Positions 1-9,413 of a stretch of DNA of 14,679 nucleotides are shown here, piece after piece. Each line of letters starts with the position of its first letter. The stretch's first letter is position 1. Position numbers and translations under genes: made by a program. The DNA comes from Euperipatoides rowelli (lineage: Eukaryota > Onychophora > Udeonychophora > Euonychophora > Peripatopsidae): assembly GCA_003024985.2 (NCBI GenBank), contig PXIH01S0005745.1, one strand, 5' to 3'. Below the pieces are notes generated by a model, which saw only the letters and a program-made list of their open reading frames with translations, made no database searches and had not been told where the DNA came from.

Positions 1-9
1 CCCCCCCCC
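1..9. repeat. C9 homopolymer at window edge
   Basis: Nine C at the first bases; the run may extend outside the window. Confidence 0.95.
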
Positions 10-699
10 GAAAAAAATTTCTGGCTACTGCACTGACAGTACTGATATATATTGTTAGTAATTATCTAATTATTTATGATTTATTAAACCTTACTGATTG
101 AATAAAACATTACATTGACTAAACTGTATCAGTGTTATTAACCCTGATTAAACCAATTTCATAATCTTCACTAGTCTGATCTCAATGCTCATTATTGAAT
201 TTAATTTTTCTTTCTCAGTTATTTAACTTATATTATTTCCTCTTTAATATGTTGAACTTTTTATTATTTTTTTTTTGTATAGTTACTCTTAGAAACAGAT
301 AATTGGCTACTGATTTAAAATTCTTCTGTAATAGTTGTGGTTTCTACTTTCTTCTAACAATTAATTTCAATTAAATATATCATCTTTTAAGTTTTTCAAT
401 AGGAAGTAGTTTTCTTTTTGGTAGGAAACCAAAGTGTACCGGTACTACTTATATTTTCAATTCCTCTTTGTTTTTTTTTTTCAGGTTATTTAATAGAATT
501 TTTTAAATAATATTTTCAACTTTTATCCTTCTAAACAACATATAAATTAATAATTTTTAAAAACTTATTTTATTTCACTTATATACAGTATTTGTTAGAT
601 TAACTGGTATCTTAGTCTGTCCATTTCATTATTCCAAAAAATGGAAATCTATTTCATTCTTTTTTTTTAATTGTTTAATGTTGAAATTGTGACAAGGAA

Positions 700-710
700 G
701 GGGGGGGGGG
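700..710. repeat. G11 homopolymer
   Basis: Eleven consecutive G, between GACAAGGAA and AGGTATTTT, in otherwise AT-rich DNA. Confidence 0.98.
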
Positions 711-849
711 AGGTATTTTAATTTTGTGTAAGGATATGTTGAATTTTGTATATAGTTGTAAATAGTCAAGTGTTATTAAAATTACTGTAGGCTATATTGT
801 TTGTAATTTAATTAAAATTGGTCCACAGTTGAACTTTGTTGGCTATAAA

Positions 850-1900
850 TCATCATTTATTAAATCCGTGAAGAATTTTAAATATTTTGGGGTTCCCCAT
901 CATTCCTCTTTAATTTTTTTCTTGCAGATCTGCATTTGCTGCGATTTGAAAACATTGTCCGCTATGCAGATGATGTAAGGTTATTCAGAGTTTTGGATTC
1001 GAATGCTGATATTGATAGCGTTCAAAGAGAAATAAGAGAAATAACATGTCTTTCCTCCTGGTTAAACAGAAATGGTTTGATTTTAAATAAAAATAAATGT
1101 AAAGTATTGATATTGGGTCCCAGTATCAATAACGTTGAATTTAACATTGAGGACATTGTGATTGAACAAGTTTATTCTTATTAAGACTTATGAATTACTA
1201 TAGATTCCCATCTTAAATGTAATTTGCAGGTAGATTCTTTAATTGCAAAACTTTATCGTAAAGTCTTTATGGTTAAAAGTATTTTCTTATATTTCACATT
1301 ATATATTTTTTCTATAGTCTATAAGGGTTACTTGCAACTGCTTATAGATCTTCTCTAAGGTGGCGCTGGGAGGGGGTGAAAGACCACTCATGCCAATAAT
1401 CTTCTTAGAGATCGACCAAAAGTATCTGTCTAATCATTTTATATCAGTTAAATGTCTCAGATATGATTCATATCCGAGACATTTAACTGATAGAAAACGA
1501 TTAGACAGATACTTTTGGTCGATCTCTAAGAAGATTATTGGCATGAGTGGTCTGACTTATAGTGATAGATTATCTATTTTACAACAATATAATATTTTCA
1601 CCCCCTCCCAGCGCCACCTTAGAGAAGATCTTATTTTTGTTTTTAAAAAAGTGGTTATTCAGAATAATTATGATAAAATTTTTAATCTTTCTCACTCCTC
1701 TATTACCAGAGGACATATGTGGCACTTGGAGAGGGAGATAACAAAAAGTGGGGCTAGATTTTATTATATTAAAAAATCGTATTGTTCTTTTTTGTAACCT
1801 GTTGCCATTAGATGTTGTCAATGTAGTTTCTTTGGATTTATTTTAAAAACAGTTAGATATTTATCTTTTGAATAATTCTGAATTTTTGAGCCTTATATGA
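850..1900 (+). mobile_element. 3' portion of a decayed non-LTR retrotransposon
   Basis: Only the catalytic palm and C-terminal part of an ORF2 is present; no endonuclease or ORF1 is seen upstream, so the copy is probably 5'-truncated, as is usual for target-primed insertions. The coding similarity ends at a stop at 1898-1900. No poly(A) or clear tandem tail follows, so the exact 3' end is unknown. It differs in sequence from the minus-strand element at 3902-8540 and looks like a separate family. It carries an internal inverted duplication at 1346-1631. Confidence 0.7.
850..1900 (+). pseudogene. broken reverse transcriptase (ORF2 C-terminal part)
   Basis: The product would have been the RNA-dependent DNA polymerase of a non-LTR retrotransposon. 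From about 850, one frame reads a degenerate version of the GVPQGS box (GVPHHSS at about 889). A frameshift then joins to a frame reading FNFFLADL and the catalytic box IVRYADDVRLF (about 954-986), where YADD holds the metal-binding aspartates. This frame runs to a TAA at 1182-1184, and similarity continues beyond it (ITIDSHLKCNLQVDSLIAKL, the usual post-palm segment) to about 1345. After the palindrome the C-terminal domain resumes from about 1475 (KRLDRYFWSISKKIIG, then YSDRLSILQQYNIF). Near 1772 an extra A in an A run shifts the frame; past it the frame reads LPLDVVNVVSLDLF and ends at a TGA at 1898-1900. Stops, frameshifts and the internal inversion make it non-functional. The family type is clear; the clade is not. 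Confidence 0.75.
1346..1631. repeat. near-spacerless palindrome inside the reverse transcriptase remnant
   Basis: The centre is base 1467. Bases 1381-1466 pair with 1468-1553 with only three mismatches (1436/1498, 1441/1493 and 1459/1475) and a one-base loop. After a 43-base stretch present only in the right arm (about 1554-1596), the outer part 1346-1381 pairs perfectly with 1596-1631. The right arm is the sense C-terminal coding sequence; the left arm is its inverted copy with a short deletion. As a single strand it could form a hairpin of about 120 bp. Confidence 0.93.
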
Positions 1901-2183
1901 TTAGTTCGATGTTGATTTTTGATGTAAAAGCTTTTAGCTTAACATCTGTCCACTGTCACACTTAACTTATTTAAAAGTTGTTGATTTGCTAAAATCCATA
2001 TTAACATTATTTCATGTTGTTATTTATACCTGAAACCTAATTTTTTCTCACTATCATATTTTATTTATTGAAGTAGCCATTTTTAAACAACTTCTGCCCA
2101 TATATAACAACGATGATATTTCAATTATCTATGATTACCAATTAACCTAATCTTTCTCATTTTTTTACCTCTTTTTCAACCAG

Positions 2184-2355
2184 AAGAATAAGTCGTGTAT
2201 TTTGCTGCTCATATTTTCAATTTCTCACTAATGGTTTGCGAGGTACCATTTTGTACTGTAAGCTTTCTGTGTCTGATGCCCCCTATGTTAATGATAACTA
2301 TGAGCGTTCACTCTTCATTCTTAAGAAAAAGGAAACATTTCATGGCCACCATTAA
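2184..2355 (+). CDS. candidate terminal exon, function unknown (weak)
   Basis: A good-looking 3' splice site precedes this stretch: a CTAAT branch-like word at 2147-2151, a pyrimidine-rich tract and CAG at 2181-2183. The frame that starts at 2185 (AGA ATA AGT) stays open to a TAA at 2353-2355, about 56 codons. Its composition is mixed and protein-like (for example LRGTILYCKLSVSDAPYVND) rather than the low-complexity K/N/F/I typical of this DNA. I do not recognise the family and see no partner exon in the window. It could be chance or a fossil of another repeat. Confidence 0.2.
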
Positions 2356-3901
2356 ATTAACTAGAATTCTGATGCAATCAAATTCTAAAATTTAACAAAA
2401 AATAACCTGACTCTCGCTAGTGAAAGACTTATTTTGAACTACTCACTTTGGTGAGCATTGTTGTGAACTAATTTACCAAAAATGAAAGACTCTGATCTAT
2501 GCCTACTCCAGAGCTTTGTGACTGTTTCTAATACTCTAGTTCTCTTTCCCTCTTCTAATAATTTAAGCTGTTGTTTAAAAAAAAGTAATATGATTTGTTT
2601 TTTAGTGCGTGTGTTTAGTTTCCATCTGACCTTTCAGAAGTGCTCCAGTTTCATCAAATGGTTAGAGAGTATTTCATAACAACTGACACATAGCAGCAGT
2701 TGCCTGTCATTATAATACTTAACATAATTGAATGTGAAACTGATTTTTAAATATTAATCTGAATAATATTTTCTGTTTTTCCTATTTGTTGGTATTCTGC
2801 TTTCGGGAACTTTTCTCAGCATTTTTAAGACTTACTCTGAATTTGTATTAGCATTGACATTATTTGATGTCACCCAATTGTTGAAGGACACTTATTCTCT
2901 TCACATTTTCTTTTCAACTTCATTGTTACATACTACTTTATGCAGCCCATGCACCACAGAGATATCTATACCCAAGTCAATGACCATTGTATTAAGGCAT
3001 GACTTAATTTGTATTTATGCTAATAAACAAAGAGCTTGGGCAAAAAATATCATTTACAGTTCTTTCCTTTTTTAGAAATATCATTGGTTTCTAACCGGGG
3101 ATACATATACTCTTGGAAGTTTGCAACAGGGTCAGAAGGATTACTTCAGACTAATAATGGGCTGTTATTTAACATATTAGTTATTTATAATAATATCAAA
3201 ATATAACATTATATTCTATTTTCTGTTTCTAAATGTAACATAAAATAGAATATAAACTATTAAACAATAGTTTATAAAATCTCCAAACAATCTAACCAAT
3301 TCTAGTTGGAGAAGAAGAATAAAAAAATCATGGGGTTAAGAATTGGTGTTTCCTTATTGGATAAATTTATGACAAATTTCTTGGTTATTTCATTTTCTAA
3401 TGATTATCAGTTTCCTAAAGTAACTGATAGCTCTATTAGCTCATTGTTTTTCTATGATTAAAACACACTTGGACAACCTGTTCCGAAATATAATAGTTAT
3501 TTGTTACTCCTGTTGGCACTATTCAGTCGTGCCAAGTTAAAGTTATGCAGCACAGCATCAGTCACCATTTTATATATTATGCATTAGGGATGATGTTTTT
3601 TAATAAATTGAAACATGTTATATTTATTTAATTATTCTCAATTTTCATAATCTTATAATTAATACAGTTATAATTTGAGTTAATAAGTTTAGATAATGAA
3701 GCATATTTAAATAAAGGAATTACTGATTTATTGTGCTGTTACCTAAAATGTACAACCCATGGTTACGGTATTAATATTCTTAATTTTTTTTTAATATAAG
3801 TTTGATTTTGTTAAATAACGCCAATATTGAGAAAATTTGCAGAGAGGGAATATTCTGACTGAGTATTTAATTTAATGCATTATAACTTAAAAATCGTAAT
3901 A
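2356..3901. other. AT-rich stretch without a recognisable gene
   Basis: Short open frames occur on both strands. One minus-strand frame around 2450-2580 reads somewhat protein-like (including TVTKLWSRHRSESFIFGKL), but I could not place it in a family and found no splice signals to support it. The only definite structure is the pair of overlapping hairpins at 3209-3276. Confidence 0.5.
3209..3276. repeat. two overlapping, competing hairpins
   Basis: Bases 3209-3222 are the exact reverse complement of 3242-3255 (14-bp stem, 19-base loop). Bases 3251-3261 are the exact reverse complement of 3266-3276 (11-bp stem, AAAC loop). The two stems share 3251-3255, so only one can form fully at a time. 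All pairs but a few are A-T, and AT-rich DNA throws up such repeats by chance more often than balanced DNA does. Confidence 0.85.
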
Positions 3902-5999
3902 TGTTATTTAGTTATTTATTCACCACAAATCAACAGCCGTAGCCTATTAGAGATAGTGAGTTGTACATAATAAAATAAATAATACTATAAAAAATACAAA
4001 AAAAGATATATACAAATATACATATAATATTTTACTAAACAGCATAAGTACAAAATGTTATTAACTATTAATTATTATTGTCATAGTATTTGTTGTGTAT
4101 CAATTCTATAGAAAACATTTTATATTGAGTAAAGTTAATAAAAGGTGATAATTGAATTTCATTGGATATTTTAATTCCTATTATAATAGGATTATTATTA
4201 TTATAGTCAGATTTTGAGACTGGTACTTCAAATATACTATTTTTCCAAGAGCTAAATTGGGAACAGTAATATTTATTTTTTCAAGTAGGTATGTGTAGTC
4301 TAAATTTCTATGTATAATATTGTATAGGAAGATCATATCTGTAATTTGTCTTCTTTCTTGAAGTTATTTTAAAAGTAAATCTATCACAGAATGTTTTATA
4401 GCTTACAATTACATAATTAATTTTGAGTTTGAAAGCCAGAAATTTAAGAAATCGATATTGAATAGATTCAATTTTATTTATATAAAGCATTGAGCAGTTG
4501 TTCCATATAAATGTACCACATTCAAGTTTAGATCTAACCAGTTGTGAATATAACACCATTATAGCTTTAGGTTCGGATATATTAATATAGATACGTTTAA
4601 GAAATCCTAAGCTTTTAGAAGCATTATTGATTATCTTAGTGATGTGATCATTGAAATTAAATGTAGAATTATAAATAATTCCAAGATCTTTAATAGAATT
4701 TACTCTAGCTATAATTTGATTATTTATAGTATAATTGTATTTAATTGGGGATTTTATTTTATAGAAGGTGATTATATTATAGGTTTAAGTCCCAATCATT
4801 AGACAATTGAGTAAACTTATTAATTGCATTCTGTAGCTCAATACAATCATTGTGTTCAGAGATAATTTTAATAATTTTTTACATCATCTGCAAACATTAG
4901 TGTACAAACATCTATGATTTCTAACATGTTATAGAGTATAAATAGTAATGTATTTAGAGATGAACCCTGGATAACACCTGAGAGTATTTTAAATTCAGAT
5001 GAGATTGAATTGTTTATTTTTATCTGGAAAAATCTATTTTCTAAGTAATCAGTGAACCATTTAATAAAAGCTTCATTAAAGGCCCATAGTTTCAAGTTTA
5101 TGTACTAGTAGTTTGTAGTTCACCGAGTCAAATGCCTTAGCATTTGTAGAAACATCAATTTGTTTACGTTGTGTCAATGCATTTGCTATTTCATTGTTAT
5201 AAGTAGCTAAGTTAGTAGTAATGGATCGATTTTTGTAAAAACCATGTTATGATTGGGAAATAAAATGTTTTACATGGAAGTAAATATAGTTATGCATAAG
5301 TTTGTCCATTCTTTTCGCAATATTGGGTATATTTGAAATTGGGCGGTAGTTTTCCATGTCAGAAGTATTGCCAGCTTTATGTTTATGTAAAATCTATGTT
5401 AATTTCAAACATTTTGGATATATACCTGAATTTATTGACAGGTTAAATAATTTAGCAAGTGGTTATGAGATAATTTTAGCTATTTTAATGAGACTTGTTG
5501 AATTAGTTTCATCTGGAGAAATGTTTAGGCTGGCTTTTAAATTCTCAATACAATTTTTTTATTTCCAGATAATTGAATGTTGGTAGACCAATGGTGGTTG
5601 TATATTTGCATTCAGATTCTGGTTTATTATATGTTTTATCATTGAATTGCTTAGAGAAGAGAATTTCAAAAAGTTCTGCAATCTCATTGACATTTTTTGA
5701 TATATTTGAGTCACAAAACATTGGATTAGGAAATTTACTCGAAGATTTATTATTTTTTATATATTTCAAAAGTCTTTATTATTGCCCATTATCAGTTCAT
5801 TTTCAATTTTGTTTATGAATTCTTTTTTCACTGAATCAAATCTTTTCTTACTATAAGCTCTGGTAGTTTTGTATAGTGAATAATCATATGAAGATTATGA
5901 TTCAGTATAGATTTTATGTAAGCTATTTTTTATTTTAAAGATTTCATTAGTCTCTTTATTGCACCATAGGAATTTAACTGTTTTATTTGTTATAACTAT

Positions 6000-6033
6000 T
6001 GTTGGTGTTGCATCGGCCATTGCAACACCAACA
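6000..6033. repeat. 13-bp perfect hairpin inside the ORF2 linker
   Basis: TGTTGGTGTTGCA (6000-6012) is the exact reverse complement of 6021-6033, with an 8-base loop containing GGCC. It is much more GC-rich than the surroundings and lies between the endonuclease and polymerase remnants. It may be a small fold-back mutation like the large one at 1346-1631, although an original coding sequence that happens to be symmetrical is possible. Confidence 0.9.
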
Positions 6034-6422
6034 AAAAGTTTTCAAATGAGGTGTTAAATCAGAAGTTATATAGTCATTCCAATTAATACATTCAAGCAAA
6101 ATAGATAGATGATCAAAATCAGTTTTATTATAATTATATATAATTCTTGGTGTATCGTTATTCCTTTGATTTTTACAATCTTCATCTCAACTGAAATGTG
6201 ACCAGAAGCAAAATAAGGTATATTTTTATAAACCCTTAGATTTTTATTTGAGAATACAAGGTCTAAATAATTGTTGTTTCTTGTTGGGAATGATACATAT
6301 TGTATCAATAAATTAATTATTAGCCATATAATTAGTAATCATATTTTGAAATGTATTTAATTGGTTATTTGTTATTTTTGGGTTGTAATCAGGAATATTA
6401 AAATCCCCATAAATAATCATAC

Positions 6423-6423
6423 N
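6423..6423. other. ambiguous base (N)
   Basis: This is the only unresolved base in the window. It falls in a codon just upstream (in the minus-strand sense) of the endonuclease GDFN box and does not affect the calls. Confidence 0.99.
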
Positions 6424-6777
6424 AGAATCTCCTTTTATCATAAAAAATATTTTGTCAAACTCTGTTTCTACAATAGATAGGTTTTTTGATCAACAGGCGG
6501 CGATTAGTAGATTACAACCAAATGTATTTTGAACGAGAACCATTTAATAATTACAGCTATTAACTCTATGATTGTGGATGTATATAATAATAGTTTAGAT
6601 TGATAATTATCAAGAATTGCAATCAGGACTCCACCACCTCTAGATTGTCTATCATTTTGATATATATTGTATGAATTAGAGAATTCAGAGTAATCAACCT
6701 CTTCATAGACACATATTTCAACAATTAAAATTATTGGGTAGTATTTTGTAGAGATTAATAATTGCGTTTCTCCAAAT

Positions 6778-8531
6778 TTATTCATTAAACTTTGAACATT
6801 TGTGCATAAATGGATAGTAGTTTTTCCATTTGTCAAGATATATTTTTATTTTTAGGGAGTTGCTATAAGTCTCTATTTGGAGCTTTAATGTGTCTTCCTG
6901 ATCTAGTCTGAAAACTATGTTTATAGATGTGTCATTTATTTATATTTTACTGCTAGCTAGGTTTATATGTACATCTGGGATTATAATGTTATTTTCAGCA
7001 GGTAAGACTCATTGAAAAGATGTCATTTGTTTCGTAGCTTGGGATATATTTTGATCTCCGTCATTATTATTGTCCGAATTTGTAGGTTCATTACCTTCTT
7101 CAATACCAGTATTTTCAAATAAGTAATTTGATTGATTTTCAATATAGGTTTGAGGATTTGCTTTTTGAGTGTTTACCATAGTTATGAGTTTAGTGTTACC
7201 ATCAATACCATTATTATTTTCTTGACTATCAATTCGTAATTCCATACATATTTCTACAGGATCAGCATTGTATTCATATTTCATTTTTGTATTGGTTGTT
7301 TTATCTGTAGGGCATAAATTCTCCAGAGATTCAGTATCAATAAAATCAGGTTCAACTATATCCATACTATTTATATCAGGTTTATAAAATTTATTTTCTT
7401 CTATAGGAGTTAGGCTATATGGTTAGAATTTTCATATGTGAAAGCTGAGGTAATCATATTTGGATTTATATTTCCTTTAAACGGTTTTATCAATGTGCCA
7501 ATAGGCCACAGCCAATCATTTAATAATGTTTTTAATGTATGTGTAGTAGATCGTAAATAGAAAGATGAATATGTTTTAAATTTAGTGTGAATTTTTGTAA
7601 CAGTAAAGTTTTGATTTTTTTCTAACTCTTTAAAAAACAACGTATTTCTTGTATATCCGTATTAGGTTTAAGTCTACTAACAAATAAGGATTTAAAGTTA
7701 TTTTGATTGCAACATCTTGTATTTAGATAATATTTTGGTTTTGTTTAGATAACTTTTATATTTTTCAATATACTGTACTTTATTTTTTTTCATTTAGTAA
7801 ACAATTAGCATTTGTTTCATTGCTCCTTTGGTTATCCAAAGGTGTTTGTATATTGGTAGCAGATATATTTTTATTTCTTTGAACCTCATAATTTATAATG
7901 TCTGAGCTATCAGTATTTCCAGGTGAAGTAACATTAATGGTTTTACTGAGAATTAAATTCTTCAAGAAAGCTATATCATTAGTGCAATGTTTATTAAGTT
8001 GTTCAAGCTATGTTGTTTTTCAATTCTAGTATAGTAACTTTGTTTTCCAAATTATTTTTGTAAAAGTTTATATTATTATCAAGCTCATTAAAGCAGTCTG
8101 ATTGATCTACTTGAGTTGAAACTTGTGTTTTTTTCTTGAAGCATTTTTGACATATAAAGGAGCATCTATTTTCTGTCATATCTTTATAATATTGTGAGCA
8201 CAAGTCAATGCATCTTTCATGGATATAATCTTTACAGATATGGCATTTTTTAAAACTCACGCTGTCAGATTCATCTCTACAAACCCCACAGATTGGTTTA
8301 GCTTTAATTGAAATGTCATTTTGATTTGTTGGATCAAAATCCTAACTGCATTGAAAGCAAAAGAACATCGTTACTAATTGATGATACAGTAGTTTGTTTT
8401 AATTTCTCCGTGCAATTTTAGTAAGCATTCAAAGTGGAATGATTTTATGCATGGTCCATTACAATCAATTTTTTTAGAATTTCCTATTATTAGTTTCCGC
8501 ATATAAAACAGAATTGAACATTAGACACCAT
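6778..8531 (-). pseudogene. broken ORF1: double PHD finger, coiled coil, RRM-like protein
   Basis: The intact protein would be the RNA-binding partner of ORF2. The start chosen is the ATG at 8531-8529 (MVSNVQFCFICG), because zinc-finger cysteines follow at once. Finger 1 has CFIC, then CNGPC, then FHFEC and, after stops and a frameshift, FFCFQC (to about 8350). Finger 2 (about 8300-8125) has CGVC, CHIC, HERC and FICQKC, a complete C4HC3 PHD pattern. A coiled-coil-like stretch follows (NNLENKVTILELKNNI, about 8010-8060) and continues after a frameshift. The C-terminal domain (about 7690-7450) has SLFVSRLKPNTDIQEI, TKFKTYSSF and WPIGTLIKPF, a pattern I associate with ORF1 proteins of arthropod elements of this type. 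The frame carries on past a stop near 7009 to TAA 6780-6778, overlapping ORF2 by about 57 bases. It is about 584 codons long when its breaks are ignored. Confidence 0.75.
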
Positions 8532-8540
8532 TATTTTAGG

Positions 8541-9344
8541 TTTTATTATGTAGACAGAATAGAATTCTGATTATTAAACATCAATTTTCAATAAATTCAG
8601 TGAAGATTATTAGCCTATACAGATTGTTATAGAAAACTATAAAATAAAAACCAAGTATATTCTTAATTGCTTTGTTGTAAACATTATTTTCAAGTTTGAT
8701 CATAAGTAGTCTGTTTTATCGAAGTTTTAAATTATTCAATGTGAATATTCTTTGTTAACAGTCAAAATTATTTCAATAGTCTTATAAGATGAATTACAAA
8801 TATTCCTTTGATAGTTTCAATGAAATCTTGAAACAATTATTCAATTTAATCAGTAGATTATCCGCAGAATTTGCAATTTCTAGTATAGTTTATATATATT
8901 TTTTCAATAACATAGCCGTTCCTCCATTGTTATCAAATTACAAGCTTATTTTATAAAAGTTATGTGTAACTATTACAATTTTAGAATGCTTTTGATTAAC
9001 AGTTATTCAAAAAGAACCATTATCACTTCAGACCCAAAAACAATTGTTATAAAATTTACATTCTGTGCTTCGAAGAAAAAAAAATACAAAATAAGAAATA
9101 TGATAGACTTGTCACAGTGGGATTTTTTTTTACTTAAAATACTAGTGTTTATTTTTTCATACAGGTATTTAAACCTTGTGATTTGGCTATGTAAGTTGTT
9201 ACGTACTGTATTTATAAATAATGTCTGCATATCAGTCATGGTTTAATAAAATGCATATGTCAGATAAGACTCCAATAATGGAATGTCTCTTTTTGGTTAC
9301 TTAGAAGTTAAAAGTAAATATGCCCCTGTTTGTAAAGAAATATG
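8541..9344. other. AT-rich non-coding DNA
   Basis: I see no gene here. Opposite-strand open frames overlap at about 8962-9246 and mirror each other, with low-complexity K/N/I/F composition and no motif. The stretch may contain the rest of the hAT-type element whose end lies at 9413, but no matching left end was found. Confidence 0.5.
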
Positions 9345-9413
9345 TTTTGGGGTACTCATGAAAATTACTTTTGTCTGGAGGGGTATTTGAAGAAAAAAGG
9401 TTGAGAACGACTG
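9345..9413. mobile_element. one terminus of a hAT-type DNA transposon or MITE
   Basis: The segment ends in AAGGTTGAGAACGACTG at 9397-9413. Its reverse complement, CAGTCGTTCTCAACCTT, closely matches the widespread hAT terminal repeat CAGTGGTTCTCAACC. Just inside it are GGGGTACTCATGAAAAT and GGAGGGGTATTTGAAGAA, a repeated GGGGTA-type subterminal motif common in such elements. The next eight bases, GGCTAGGC, would be the target duplication. No left terminus or matching GGCTAGGC was found upstream, so the copy is truncated or the other end has diverged; the given start is only the visible limit. Confidence 0.5.

Larger units (their letters stand above)
1..849. other. AT-rich non-coding DNA, no gene seen
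   Basis: All frames are broken by frequent stops and I see no conserved protein motif, tRNA-like fold or terminal repeat. Homopolymer T and A tracts are common. The only unusual compositional features are the C run at the very start and an 11-base G run at 700-710. The reverse transcriptase similarity begins at about 850. Confidence 0.6.
4068..6836 (-). pseudogene. broken ORF2: APE-type endonuclease plus reverse transcriptase
   Basis: The intact protein would nick target DNA and copy the element RNA from the nick. In order on the minus strand: from 6836, the endonuclease start (CTNVQSLMNKFGETQLLIS), a VEICV segment matching the ITE catalytic region, and NDRQSRGGGVLIAI; GDFN (IIYGDFNIPDY) at 6408-6394; SFPTRNNNYLDLVFSN from about 6293; and SGH at 6206-6198, where the family has SDH, so that aspartate is replaced by glycine. 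The linker follows (EIAELFEILFSKQF, about 5680). The polymerase has NYRPISNI (about 5350), a damaged motif A ending KAFDSVN whose usual YTD is lost (about 5130), SGVIQGSSL, and the catalytic FADD at about 4885. The C-terminal part includes SIKDLGIIYNSTFNFNDHI and LVRSKLECGTFIWNN, and ends at TAA 4070-4068. At least six stops or frameshifts break it. No ATG is seen at the start, so translation may have begun within the ORF1 overlap. Confidence 0.82.
3902..8540 (-). mobile_element. nearly full-length, broken CR1/Jockey-like non-LTR retrotransposon
   Basis: Read on the minus strand, the element has a short leader, ORF1 (from 8531), ORF2 (to 4068), a 3' untranslated region of about 150 bases and a degenerate AAAT-type tail (3902-3920, read as AATAAATAACTAAATAACA). 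The coding order is double PHD finger, coiled coil, RRM-like domain, APE-type endonuclease, reverse transcriptase. PHD fingers in ORF1 are known in CR1-group elements, which supports that affiliation; the endonuclease and polymerase motifs fit CR1/Jockey. Many stops and frameshifts in both ORFs show an old, dead copy. The 5' boundary is uncertain and no target duplication was identified. About 4.6 kb is close to full length for these families. Confidence 0.8.

Noticed and set aside
1346-1631. Palindrome as a hairpin RNA gene or foldback transposon
   Set aside because: Both arms derive from reverse transcriptase coding sequence and no target duplication flanks the palindrome, so a local fold-back is the simpler reading.
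1579-1821. Minus-strand open frame of 80 codons
   Set aside because: It is antisense to the C-terminal reverse transcriptase remnant, whose plus-strand reading has clear family motifs.
2854-3075. Plus-strand 73-codon frame
   Set aside because: No ATG-supported motif, splice signals or family resemblance; the start is a non-ATG codon and neither strand gives a recognisable protein.
5356-5818. Plus-strand frames over the ORF2 linker
   Set aside because: Shadows of the minus-strand retrotransposon, where linker and polymerase motifs read in order.
8962-9246. Overlapping open frames on both strands
   Set aside because: Low-complexity K/I/N/F composition, no motif, mirror images of each other in AT-rich DNA.
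9233-9247. CAGTCATGGTTT as a left end for the hAT-like terminus
   Set aside because: Resembles the terminal repeat only over the first bases, and the preceding eight bases do not match GGCTAGGC.
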